DNA of 5,661 nucleotides from Halomonas sp. (GCA_007116835.1 SKHS01000065.1:1-5661); one strand, 5' to 3'. Shown: positions 1-5,495, counted from the stretch's first letter. Notes: generated by a model not told the origin, from the sequence alone. Numbers and translations: made by a program.

Positions 1-1569
1 CAGGCCACTGGGTAGCTCAACGACCGAGAAAGCGTTACGAATATCGATACGACCGATACGCGCGCCTTCGATACCACCTTCGTTCGCCAGCGCGCCAACC
101 AGTTGGCCAGGCTTAACGCCATCTTTATGGCCAACGGAAACACGGTAACGAATCATACCTTCGCTAGGTGCGCTGGAACGCTCGCGACGGCCACCGGGCT
201 TGGCACCAGGCGCGCCATCACGCATCGGCTTCTCTTTACGCGGTGCCTGCAAGCGACCAATCGGTGCTTCGTCAGCACGTGCCATGGCGGCAAAGGCACA
301 GGCTAGCTCAACGGCGTCATGGCCTTCTTCTACCAGGCGCTCAACCAACGCACGCTGCTCTTCAGCACCTTTGGTCAGTGCCGCCACAACGCGATGATGG
401 AACACTTCATCACGGTGAGCGCGAATAGCTGCTTCGTCTGGCAGCGGCATTTCGGTCATTTTCTGACCGGTTGCCTGCTCCATCCAGCCCACTTTACGGC
501 CTTCACGGAAACCAGCGAACGTAATCGCGATACCGCTACGGCCCGCACGACCGGTACGACCGATACGGTGGGTATACGCTTCTGCGTCTTGGGGCAGATC
601 GTAGTTGATAACGTGCGTAATACGCGACACGTCAAGACCGCGTGCAGCGACGTCTGTCGCAATCAACACATCAACTTTGCCGCGCTTCAAACGTGTAATG
701 GTGCGTTCACGCAGGCTTTGGTCTAGATCGCCAGACAGACCAGCCGCGTTAACACCACGCGCTGTCAGCTGTTCCACCAGCGTGGTACAAGCAGCACGAG
801 TACGCACAAAGACGATGGCCCCATCGACTGGCTCAACTTCCAGAATACGTGCCAGGGCTTCGAGCTTAGCACCACCATCGACACGCACAATGCGCTGCTC
901 AATGTTTTCGCCGGTTGTGGTGCGCGACTCAATCGCGACTTTCACCGGATTAACCAAGTAGCGGTTAACAATGCGCTCGATTTCAGTCGGCAGCGTTGCC
1001 GAGAAAAACACACGCTGAGCATCTTTCGGGGTATCGGCAACCACGCGTTTTACGTCGTCGATAAAGCCCATGCGCAGCATTTCGTCAGCTTCATCCAGCA
1101 CCAGTGCCGAAAGGCCGTCGAGTTTCAAACTACCGCGATCTAGGTGATCGATAATACGGCCAGGGGTGCCAACAATGACTTGGGCACCGCGCTTTAGCGC
1201 GCCTAACTGTTCACGGTATTCTTGACCGCCACACAGGATCGCTACTTCAAGACCCTTAAGGTTTTGGCCATATTTACTGAACGAAGCCGCAACCTGCTGA
1301 GCAAGTTCACGGGTCGGAGCCATAACCAGTACTTGAGGCTCGCGACGGGTAAGTTCTAAACGCGATAACAATGGCAATGCAAACGCAGCGGTTTTGCCGG
1401 TGCCGGTTTGTGCTTGGCCCAGCATATCGCGGCCTTCCAGCAACGCAGGAATGGTCTGCGCCTGGATCGGCGAGGGAATTTCGTAGCCTTGTGCTTCAAC
1501 AGCAGAGAGAACGGCAGGCAACAGAGCAAGATCGCCGAAGCTCGGCGAAGCGACAGAAGTCGAGGTCAT
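1..1569 (-). CDS. deaD: ATP-dependent DEAD-box RNA helicase DeaD/CsdA (C-terminus off the window)
   Basis: An RNA helicase that unwinds short RNA duplexes. In E. coli, DeaD acts in cold-shock translation, ribosome assembly and mRNA decay. 523 codons are present; E. coli DeaD has about 630 residues, so the tail is missing. All DEAD-box motifs are readable: Q motif around F11 to Q38, Walker A AQTGTGKT at 53-60, PTRELA 85-90, TPGR 135-138, DEAD 159-162, SAT 190-192, VFVRT 253-257, ATDVAARGLDV 304-314 and HRIGRTGRAGR 334-344. A basic, Gly/Arg-rich linker lies at about 440-466. From about R474 a DbpA-type RNA-binding domain begins (RYRVSVGHKDGVKPGQLVGA); this domain is why I call DeaD rather than RhlE or SrmB. 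The ATG at 1569 is preceded by AAGGTG with a 6-nt spacer. A long structured region lies upstream. No frameshift is seen. Confidence 0.95.
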   Translation of the reverse strand, partial: MTSTSVASPSFGDLALLPAVLSAVEAQGYEIPSPIQAQTIPALLEGRDMLGQAQTGTGKTAAFALPLLSRLELTRREPQVLVMAPTRELAQQVAASFSKYGQNLKGLEVAILCGGQEYREQLGALKRGAQVIVGTPGRIIDHLDRGSLKLDGLSALVLDEADEMLRMGFIDDVKRVVADTPKDAQRVFFSATLPTEIERIVNRYLVNPVKVAIESRTTTGENIEQRIVRVDGGAKLEALARILEVEPVDGAIVFVRTRAACTTLVEQLTARGVNAAGLSGDLDQSLRERTITRLKRGKVDVLIATDVAARGLDVSRITHVINYDLPQDAEAYTHRIGRTGRAGRSGIAITFAGFREGRKVGWMEQATGQKMTEMPLPDEAAIRAHRDEVFHHRVVAALTKGAEEQRALVERLVEEGHDAVELACAFAAMARADEAPIGRLQAPRKEKPMRDGAPGAKPGGRRERSSAPSEGMIRYRVSVGHKDGVKPGQLVGALANEGGIEGARIGRIDIRNAFSVVELPSGL

Positions 1570-1575
1570 TAATCA

Positions 1576-1581
1576 CACCTT
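1576..1581 (-). promoter_or_regulatory. Ribosome binding site of deaD
   Basis: AAGGTG on the minus strand, 6 nt from the ATG at 1569. It sits only 5 nt from the hairpin at 1587-1601, so folding of the leader could influence its accessibility (inference). Confidence 0.7.
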
Positions 1582-1586
1582 GGTAG

Positions 1587-1601
1587 GCCGGTTTTTCCGG
1601 C
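1587..1601. repeat. Hairpin next to the deaD ribosome binding site
   Basis: A perfect 5-bp stem GCCGG/CCGGC with a 5-nt T loop on the plus strand (A loop in deaD mRNA). On the minus strand the T-run lies before the stem, not after it, so this is not a terminator of deaD-directed transcription. Its position 5 nt upstream of the Shine-Dalgarno sequence suggests a role in ribosome access (inference). Confidence 0.55.
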
Positions 1602-1615
1602 AAAAAACATCGTAA

Positions 1616-1710
1616 GCGTCTCTGACTCTGTTCGTTAATACGCGTGACAATGCATATCAATGAGCAAGGATCCGCAAAGCGGATATCGTCATCAGTGGAG
1701 TCGGAGACGC
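1616..1710. repeat. Long-range 13-nt inverted repeat enclosing a smaller hairpin
   Basis: Positions 1616-1628 (GCGTCTCTGACTC) and 1698-1710 (GAGTCGGAGACGC) are reverse complements at 12 of 13 positions. The 69-nt loop holds a second hairpin, ATCCGC-AAA-GCGGAT at 1670-1684. In RNA this makes a closed domain about 95 nt long that ends 47 nt before the deaD start codon. A near-perfect 13-nt match at this distance is unlikely by chance in non-coding DNA. Confidence 0.6.
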
Positions 1711-1719
1711 CGGTCGCAC

Positions 1720-1866
1720 CTAGCATCCGGCTAGCAAATACCGCAGTAGCGGGCTAACCGCTGTGGCGACCTGCTGCGCCGATTTCACCCGTTTGGTGAA
1801 ATACTGGAGGCGCGCCATCTTCACAGCAATGAACATCTGCAATTGGCAAGATGTTCTCGCAAGCAT
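1720..1866 (-). CDS. Possible 48-residue leader ORF upstream of deaD
   Basis: An open frame on the deaD strand runs from ATG at 1866 to TAG at 1720-1722, ending 150 nt before the deaD start codon. It begins MLARTSCQLQ and ends LLRYLLAGC. In-frame ATGs at residues 11 and 17 would give 38- or 32-residue versions; the shortest begins MARLQYFTKRV. It has a basic middle and a hydrophobic end, so a small membrane-associated or amphipathic peptide is possible. No strong Shine-Dalgarno sequence precedes any of the three starts (GAAG lies close to the first, GAAG also touches the third). E. coli has a verified tiny protein, YrbN, encoded just upstream of deaD, which gives a precedent for position but I see no sequence resemblance. 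The frame overlaps strong hairpins, and it may be chance. Confidence 0.25.
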   Translation of the reverse strand: MLARTSCQLQMFIAVKMARLQYFTKRVKSAQQVATAVSPLLRYLLAGC

Positions 1867-1902
1867 TTCACTTCGTAGTCAATGCTACATAGGAAATTGC
1901 TT
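1748..1902. repeat. Cluster of four consecutive hairpins
   Basis: Stem 1: AGCGG 1748-1752 with CCGCT 1758-1762. Stem 2: ATTTCACC 1782-1789 with GGTGAAAT 1795-1802, perfect 8 bp with a 5-nt loop. Stem 3: GAACATCTGC 1831-1840 with GC-A-AGATGTTC 1846-1856, 10 bp with one bulged A. Stem 4: AAGCATTTC 1861-1869 with GAAATTGCTT 1893-1902 (one bulge), containing an inner GTAG/CTAC stem at 1875-1878 and 1885-1888. They are spaced regularly, as expected for a folded RNA. Confidence 0.55.
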
Positions 1903-1953
1903 ATCGTCGTGATGGAGGGGTCAACACATGCGAGGAGGACGCATCCTAACACC

Positions 1954-1979
1954 GCTAATTGCTCATGACTAGCTTTTTT
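1954..1979 (+). terminator. Weak terminator-like hairpin with T6 run, facing right
   Basis: GCTA 1954-1957 pairs with TAGC 1970-1973, with a partly paired interior, followed directly by TTTTTT at 1974-1979. The stem is short, so termination strength is doubtful. No plus-strand gene ends here; if functional it would end an unannotated plus-strand RNA across 1700-1970. Confidence 0.3.
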
Positions 1980-2005
1980 ACATTAACCGTTATTAACATT
2001 CAGGC

Positions 2006-2031
2006 TTGCACATACGCACTCTTCGTCTAAC
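2006..2031 (+). promoter_or_regulatory. Possible promoter of csbD
   Basis: TTGCAC at 2006-2011 and a TCTAAC/CTAACCT element at about 2026-2033. The latter partly resembles the CTATACT-like -10 preferred by the stationary-phase sigma factor, in keeping with CsbD stress regulation in other bacteria. The spacing (14-15 nt) is short for sigma-70, so the -35 part may be irrelevant. Confidence 0.25.
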
Positions 2032-2047
2032 CTGAAAGGTGCCTAAT

Positions 2048-2075
2048 TGATGTTCACTAACTGATGTTCACTAAC
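2048..2075 (+). repeat. Perfect 14-bp tandem duplication before csbD
   Basis: TGATGTTCACTAAC occurs twice without a gap (2048-2061, 2062-2075) and ends 3 nt before the AAGGAG Shine-Dalgarno sequence at 2079-2084. It lies in the 5' untranslated part of csbD. It looks like a recent slippage duplication; a binding site pair is an alternative. Confidence 0.9.
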
Positions 2076-2091
2076 TTCAAGGAGCGATGCG

Positions 2092-2289
2092 ATGAACTGG
2101 GATCAGATTGAAGGCAGCTGGAAAGAAATGAAGGGGAAAGCGCGCGCCAGCTGGGGTGAATTGACAGATGATGAGCTAACGCAAATTGGCGGCAAAAAGG
2201 ATCAGCTTATCGGCAAGATACAGCAAAAATACGGCGTGGAACGCGAAGAAGCTGAGCGCCGTGTAGATGATTGGGCAAACGACCTTTAG
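2092..2289 (+). CDS. CsbD-family stress-response protein (YjbJ-like)
   Basis: A 65-residue, charged, soluble protein of the CsbD family (E. coli YjbJ has about 69 residues, so this is full length). Recognisable family features are the start MNWDQIEGSWKEMKGKA, the LTDDEL segment at about residues 24-29, GKKDQLIGKIQQKYG around 34-48 and the helical end REEAERRVDDWANDL. There is no signal peptide or membrane segment. Members are induced by general stress, stationary phase or osmotic shock, but their molecular function is not known. The ATG at 2092 follows AAGGAG with a 7-nt spacer; an ATG at 2087 is too close to it and stops after two codons. Tryptophans 10 and 21 frame the segment WKEMKGKARASW, which resembles the repeat in the tail of the next gene product. 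A hairpin terminator follows. Confidence 0.93.
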   Translation: MNWDQIEGSWKEMKGKARASWGELTDDELTQIGGKKDQLIGKIQQKYGVEREEAERRVDDWANDL

Positions 2290-2314
2290 TAGGTATGCCT
2301 ATATGCCTAATAAT

Positions 2315-2347
2315 AGATGCGCTTAATCAGTGCGTCTGCCTTGTTTT
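2315..2347 (+). terminator. Probable rho-independent terminator of csbD
   Basis: AGATGCGC 2315-2322 pairs with GTGCGTCT 2330-2337 (8 bp including two G-T pairs) around a 7-nt loop, followed by a T-rich stretch ending TTGTTTT at 2341-2347. It lies 25 nt after the csbD stop. The U-tract is interrupted, so some readthrough into the next gene is plausible. Confidence 0.5.
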
Positions 2348-2372
2348 GAACAACCCATACTGACCGTATACC
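2346..2372 (+). promoter_or_regulatory. Possible promoter of the PRC-barrel gene
   Basis: TTGAAC at 2346-2351 and TATACC at 2367-2372 with a 15-nt spacer, 22 nt before the start codon. Both hexamers match four of six consensus positions; the spacing is slightly short. Confidence 0.3.
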
Positions 2373-2394
2373 GATAGCCACATGGAGAGAAGCT

Positions 2395-2877
2395 ATGCGT
2401 AAATCACTATTAACAGCTGCTATTAGTACTGCGCTTTTGAGCAGCTTGGCGTTTAGCGTTCAAGCATCTACAGAGCCACAAGGCATGTATTCAGCCGATG
2501 ATATTCTTGATGCAGACGTTTTCTTTACCAATGGTTCCGGAGAAGAAATTGGTGAAGTCGAAGATATCTTGTTTGATGACGATATGCGTATCTCAGCCCT
2601 TGTCATTGAAAGCGGAGCGGTGCTTGGTTTAGGCGGCCGAGAGATTGTCGTTGGCACTGACTACTTCACGCTAGAAACACACAGGGAAGGTGACGGTGAT
2701 ACTGAACACCGCATTATGCTAAATGCGACGTCTGAAGAAGTTGAGTCATTCCCAACCTATGACCGCGACTGGTGGGAACAGACGAAGGAAAGTGCTCGCG
2801 ATGCTTGGCAAACCACCAAGGACGGGGCACAAAGCGCTTGGCAGTCTACCCGTGAAGCGGTTAACACTGACGACTGA
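2395..2877 (+). CDS. Exported PRC-barrel domain protein with a tryptophan-repeat tail
   Basis: 160 residues. A Sec signal peptide is clear: MRK, a hydrophobic stretch at about 5-20, and an AXA-type cleavage site VQA at 22-24, so the mature protein would start at about S25 in the periplasm. Residues about 30-120 look like a PRC-barrel beta domain (GMYSADDILDADVF, a small loop, GEVEDILFDDDMRISALVIE, then a Gly-rich turn). PRC barrels serve as small binding or adaptor domains; no enzyme motif is visible. The mature protein is very acidic, typical of halophile exported proteins. Residues 127-159 form three 11-residue repeats each starting with Trp (W127, W138, W149), probably an amphipathic helix. 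Start: GGAGAG at 2384-2389, 5 nt before ATG. The partner is not known. Its place after csbD suggests a common stress or osmotic role (inference). Confidence 0.85.
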   Translation: MRKSLLTAAISTALLSSLAFSVQASTEPQGMYSADDILDADVFFTNGSGEEIGEVEDILFDDDMRISALVIESGAVLGLGGREIVVGTDYFTLETHREGDGDTEHRIMLNATSEEVESFPTYDRDWWEQTKESARDAWQTTKDGAQSAWQSTREAVNTDD

Positions 2878-2933
2878 CCCATAAAACTTAAACAGGCTAT
2901 TTAAGCGACTTGAGTCAAACGCGCTGTTACACG

Positions 2934-2963
2934 AAGGGCCATCCACGTTGGATGGCCCTTTCA
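2934..2963. terminator. Strong bidirectional terminator between convergent genes
   Basis: AAGGGCCATCCA at 2934-2945 pairs perfectly with TGGATGGCCCTT at 2949-2960, leaving a 3-nt loop. It sits 56 nt after the PRC-barrel gene and 22 nt beyond the stop of the reductase gene read from the other side. The T-runs are short on both strands, but the stem is very stable and the convergent setting supports a shared terminator. Confidence 0.8.
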
Positions 2964-2982
2964 CATTTGCTGCAGGATACCT

Positions 2983-3978
2983 CTAGGCCTTGCGGCGTAT
3001 TCCCTGCCCCGGTAACCGATCACGATCATGCGTACGCTCTAAATCCAGCAGCGGCCCAGCGGGCACAATACGCGTTGGGTTAATTGTCTCGTGGCTGTAG
3101 TAATAGTGACGTTTGATGTGATCCATATCGACCGTTTCTGCCACCCCAGGCCACTGATACAGCTCACGTACATAATTAGAGAGATTTGGATAATCTTCTA
3201 TACGCTTAAAATTACACTTGAAATGGCCATAGTAAACGGCATCAAAGCGAATCAGCGTGGTAAACAGCCGAATATCCGCCTCTGTTAACCACTCACCCGC
3301 TAGGTAACGCTGCTCGCCTAGGCGCTTTTCCATGCGATCCAGGGCATCGAACAAAGCCTGCACATGCTTTTCGTACACCTGCTGCTCAGTCGCAAAGCCC
3401 GACTTATACACACCATTGTTGATATGGTCGTACACGTCATCGTTAACCTCATCAATGACGCTACGCAAATCTTCCGGGTAGAAATCTAAATCATTGCCAG
3501 CCAATTGATCAAAAGCATGATTAAAAATACGCAGCAAATCAGCCGATTCATTATTAACGATTGCGTTACGCTGCTTGTCCCACAGCACCGGCACCGTGAC
3601 ACGCCCGGTATAGGTGGGGTCAGTCATGGTATAGAGCTGGTGGTGGTAATCGACATGATTAACCGGGTCTCCACTGGCGCCTTCGCTTTGGTCATATGTC
3701 CAACCTTTATCAAGCATAAGCGGACTAACATGTGAAACGCCAATCAGCGAATCCAAGCCTTTTAACTTACGCATGATCAGTGCACGGTGCGCCCAGGGGC
3801 AGGCAAGCGATACGTAGAGGTGATAGCGGTCAGTTTGCGCCGGATAGCTCTGCCCATCTGTTTCAGCCCCTTCACCAACCCAGTCACGCAGCTGAGCAGA
3901 TTCGCGAACGAATTCTCCTCCGTGCTTTTTGGTGTCATACCATTGGTCAACCCATTCGCCGTTAACAAGTAAGCCCAT
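2983..3978 (-). CDS. yqjG: Glutathionyl-hydroquinone reductase (YqjG/PcpF/EcfG type, Xi-class GST)
   Basis: 331 residues, close to E. coli YqjG (328), and recognisably similar all along. The enzyme reduces glutathionyl-(hydro)quinones back to hydroquinones using glutathione, through an active-site cysteine. Here that is Cys60 in the block YHLYVSLACPWAHRALIMRK. The glutathione gamma-Glu contact pair is E144-S145 in VNNESADLLRIF. Family-specific stretches are GRVTVPVLWDKQ (125-136), NNGVYKSGFA (188-197), the C-terminal helical domain with YLAGEWLTEADIRLFTTLIR (225-244), and YYSHETINPTRIVPAGP near the end. A longer frame exists from 4038, but I chose the ATG at 3978: AGGAG (3986-3990) precedes it by 7 nt, and YqjG proteins begin the same way (MG-L-G-W-WYDTK). 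It is cytosolic. A LysR-type gene lies 79 nt upstream in the same direction, probably its regulator. Confidence 0.93.
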   Translation of the reverse strand: MGLLVNGEWVDQWYDTKKHGGEFVRESAQLRDWVGEGAETDGQSYPAQTDRYHLYVSLACPWAHRALIMRKLKGLDSLIGVSHVSPLMLDKGWTYDQSEGASGDPVNHVDYHHQLYTMTDPTYTGRVTVPVLWDKQRNAIVNNESADLLRIFNHAFDQLAGNDLDFYPEDLRSVIDEVNDDVYDHINNGVYKSGFATEQQVYEKHVQALFDALDRMEKRLGEQRYLAGEWLTEADIRLFTTLIRFDAVYYGHFKCNFKRIEDYPNLSNYVRELYQWPGVAETVDMDHIKRHYYYSHETINPTRIVPAGPLLDLERTHDRDRLPGQGIRRKA

Positions 3979-4020
3979 CGAGCGTCTCCTAAGTTCAATA
4001 TAATGCGTTAGCGTGTGCTC

Positions 4021-4048
4021 AGGATACGCCCGACTCACTGATGCTCAA
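4021..4048 (-). promoter_or_regulatory. Possible promoter of the hydroquinone reductase gene
   Basis: On the minus strand, TTGAGC (4048-4043) and TATCCT (4026-4021) are separated by 16 nt, within the 79-nt gap between the regulator and the reductase. No terminator hairpin is seen in this gap, so readthrough from the LysR gene is also possible. Confidence 0.35.
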
Positions 4049-4057
4049 GCGGATGTT

Positions 4058-4978
4058 TTACGGCAATTCGTTCGAGGAAATCGAATCCTTAGGGCAAAGC
4101 TCCCTCACCCCTTGCTTTAGCGCTTGCGCCATAGCGTGTGCTGCTGGGCCAGCACGGTCACGATCTCTAAAGATTAACTGCATCGGCACCTCTCGAATGC
4201 CACCAGCGCTAAGCGGCAAAGGTTTTAGCTGCCCACTAGCAAGCTCATCGACAATGCGCGTTTCAGGCATCCAGGCAAATCCTAGCCCGCGCTTAAGCAT
4301 GTCCAGCGACGTGTGAAGGTGGCTCACCGTCCAGCGCTGTTCAGCTTTTAACCAGCCAGCATTGGTTGACTGACGTAGCGCTGAGTCGCGAACGACCAGT
4401 TGGCGGTGCTGGGTGAGATCTCTTAGATCCAGTGAACGACCAAGCTGGTGTAAAACATGCGTTGGATGCGCCACAGCAATAAAACGCACGTTGACCAGCG
4501 GCTCACCTAAATACCCCTGCGCTTCGATACCCGAAATCACCAAATCCGCTCGGCCATCGTAGAGCATTTCCGTACCACCATTTAAGACGCTTTCATGTAG
4601 CTGCACCCTGACTTGAGGGTATATTTCCGAGAAACGTTCAAGCGCTTTTGCTTGCGCCGCCGCCGGAAAAATCTGGTCGATCGCAACGACCACTTCAGCT
4701 TCTAACCCCGCAGCCAGACGAGTAGCAACATCTTCTAACGAGGCCGCACTTTCAATCAACTGACGCGCCCTGCGTAGCAGCAGTTCGCCTGCCTCTGTTA
4801 AGCGTACCTGCCTACCCACAGGCTCTAACACCTGAACACCCAACTGCTCTTCTAGCTTATGCACCGCATGATTCAGCGTGGAAGGGCTTTTATAAATAGC
4901 TTCTGCCGCCCGTGCAAACCCGCCATGGTCAACAACGGCTGCCAGCATCTGCCACTGTGCAAGAGTTACTCGAGACAT
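4058..4978 (-). CDS. LysR-family transcriptional regulator
   Basis: 306 residues from the chosen start, the usual LysR length. The N-terminal winged helix-turn-helix covers about 5-62 (LAQWQMLAAVVDHGGFARAAEAI, then SPSTLNHAVHKLEEQLGVQVLEP, then VRLTEAGELLL), followed by a linker helix to about 90. The effector-binding domain runs from about 94 to 293, with typical pieces EIYPQVRVQLHES, GRADLVISG and MLKRGLGFAWMPE. The frame is open from 5065, but the ATG at 4978 has GGGGAAG 5 nt upstream and places the HTH at the very N-terminus as in the family; the ATG at 5020 has a poorly spaced AAAGG. In E. coli the LysR gene yhaJ lies close to yqjG and its product responds to aromatic/quinone-type compounds. 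The helix-turn-helix here (PSTLNHAVHKLEEQL) is of that general kind, so control of the downstream reductase is likely (inference). The ligand is unknown. Confidence 0.92.
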   Translation of the reverse strand: MSRVTLAQWQMLAAVVDHGGFARAAEAIYKSPSTLNHAVHKLEEQLGVQVLEPVGRQVRLTEAGELLLRRARQLIESAASLEDVATRLAAGLEAEVVVAIDQIFPAAAQAKALERFSEIYPQVRVQLHESVLNGGTEMLYDGRADLVISGIEAQGYLGEPLVNVRFIAVAHPTHVLHQLGRSLDLRDLTQHRQLVVRDSALRQSTNAGWLKAEQRWTVSHLHTSLDMLKRGLGFAWMPETRIVDELASGQLKPLPLSAGGIREVPMQLIFRDRDRAGPAAHAMAQALKQGVRELCPKDSISSNELP

Positions 4979-5136
4979 TTCGACTTCCCCGACGCTCAAC
5001 AGCGAAATAATCCGCTTCATCTTCGAAAAAACCTTTCTAGGATGCCAGGAAATAGCGCTGAGCACCTACTTAGAAACAACTATTACCATTTTATGCGTGA
5101 CGAACACTGAGGCCAGCAGGCGGGCGAGCAGATCCT

Positions 5137-5156
5137 TGATGCTTTACAAAACATCA
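5137..5156. promoter_or_regulatory. Interrupted dyad upstream of the LysR gene, possible operator
   Basis: TGATG 5137-5141 and CATCA 5152-5156 form a 5-10-5 inverted repeat with an A+T-rich centre, about 160 nt upstream of the LysR start. LysR proteins bind interrupted dyads with a T-N11-A core; this one has T-N12-A. The distance is larger than usual. Confidence 0.2.
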
Positions 5157-5466
5157 TGACAGACAAGAATAAATACATCTTGATACAAAAAAGTCAGCAG
5201 CAACGATAGTCGCAACCAAACCCTGTCCCCTATAAAAACATCACATCCGCAACCAACGTCACCTAAGCACTGCCAATATTTATACAAAAACGTTACCTAC
5301 CCAGTACGCAACGTTTAAAAGCTAATCTTAGCTCATTTTTAGCGAGAAACGATTGCGCCAGGGGGCTTCTCTATGGATACTTAGTGTCCTCTTAGATGTT
5401 GGCGACAGCTGCTTACCAAGTTACCTTTTTTAGCGAACGGTGTTCAAAAACGATAATACTTACTCA

Positions 5467-5495
5467 TTGCTTGCGTATTTCAACATAAGTATATT
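5467..5495 (+). promoter_or_regulatory. Possible rightward promoter before the IS transposase
   Basis: TTGCTT at 5467-5472 and TATATT at 5490-5495 with an ideal 17-nt spacer. A transcript from here would start near 5502 and include both arms of the inverted repeat at 5522-5582. A second, weaker pair is TTGGTC at about 5495 with TAAAGA at about 5518. Confidence 0.35.

Larger units (their letters stand above)
1570..1902 (-). promoter_or_regulatory. Candidate long structured 5' leader of deaD
   Basis: Between deaD and csbD there is no large gene, but at least seven inverted repeats lie one after another. In order from the start codon these are 1587-1601, 1616-1628 with 1698-1710, 1670-1684, 1748-1762, 1782-1802, 1831-1856 and 1861-1902. 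E. coli deaD is known to have an unusually long 5' untranslated region involved in its control, so a folded leader fits the gene. Inverted repeats fold on either strand, so orientation is not proven: a plus-strand RNA ending at the T-run 1974-1979 is the alternative. I could not assign a convincing deaD promoter; the A+T-rich part at about 1960-2040 is the likeliest place. Confidence 0.5.

Noticed and set aside
103..961. Several plus-strand open frames opposite deaD
   Set aside because: They are shadows of the helicase gene on the other strand: low-complexity Arg/Ala/Thr-rich products without start signals, while the minus strand shows every helicase motif.
1587..1601. Hairpin with A/T-runs as a terminator
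   Set aside because: On the minus strand the T-run precedes the stem, and on the plus strand the stem is followed by A residues; neither orientation fits a rho-independent terminator.
1496..1726. Open frame of 76 codons on the minus strand across the deaD start
   Set aside because: It overlaps the start of deaD in another frame, has a Cys/Arg-rich unlikely composition and no ribosome binding site; its upstream half is explained by the stems of the leader.
2087..2095. Two-codon upstream frame ATG-CGA-TGA overlapping the csbD start
   Set aside because: The ATG is only 2 nt from the Shine-Dalgarno sequence, too close for initiation.
3999..4004. Perfect TATAAT on the plus strand
   Set aside because: There is no -35 element at the right distance and no gene downstream on the plus strand; on the minus strand it lies in the reductase leader.
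3979..4038. N-terminal extension of the hydroquinone reductase (start at 4038)
   Set aside because: The extra 20 residues do not match the family, and AGGAG sits at ideal distance before the ATG at 3978.
4979..5065. N-terminal extension of the LysR regulator (start at 5065 or 5020)
   Set aside because: LysR proteins begin directly with the DNA-binding domain, and GGGGAAG precedes the ATG at 4978.
5317..5340. AGCTAA-TC-TTAGCT followed by TTTTT as a terminator
   Set aside because: The stem leaves either a 2-nt loop or only four base pairs, and no gene ends upstream on the plus strand.
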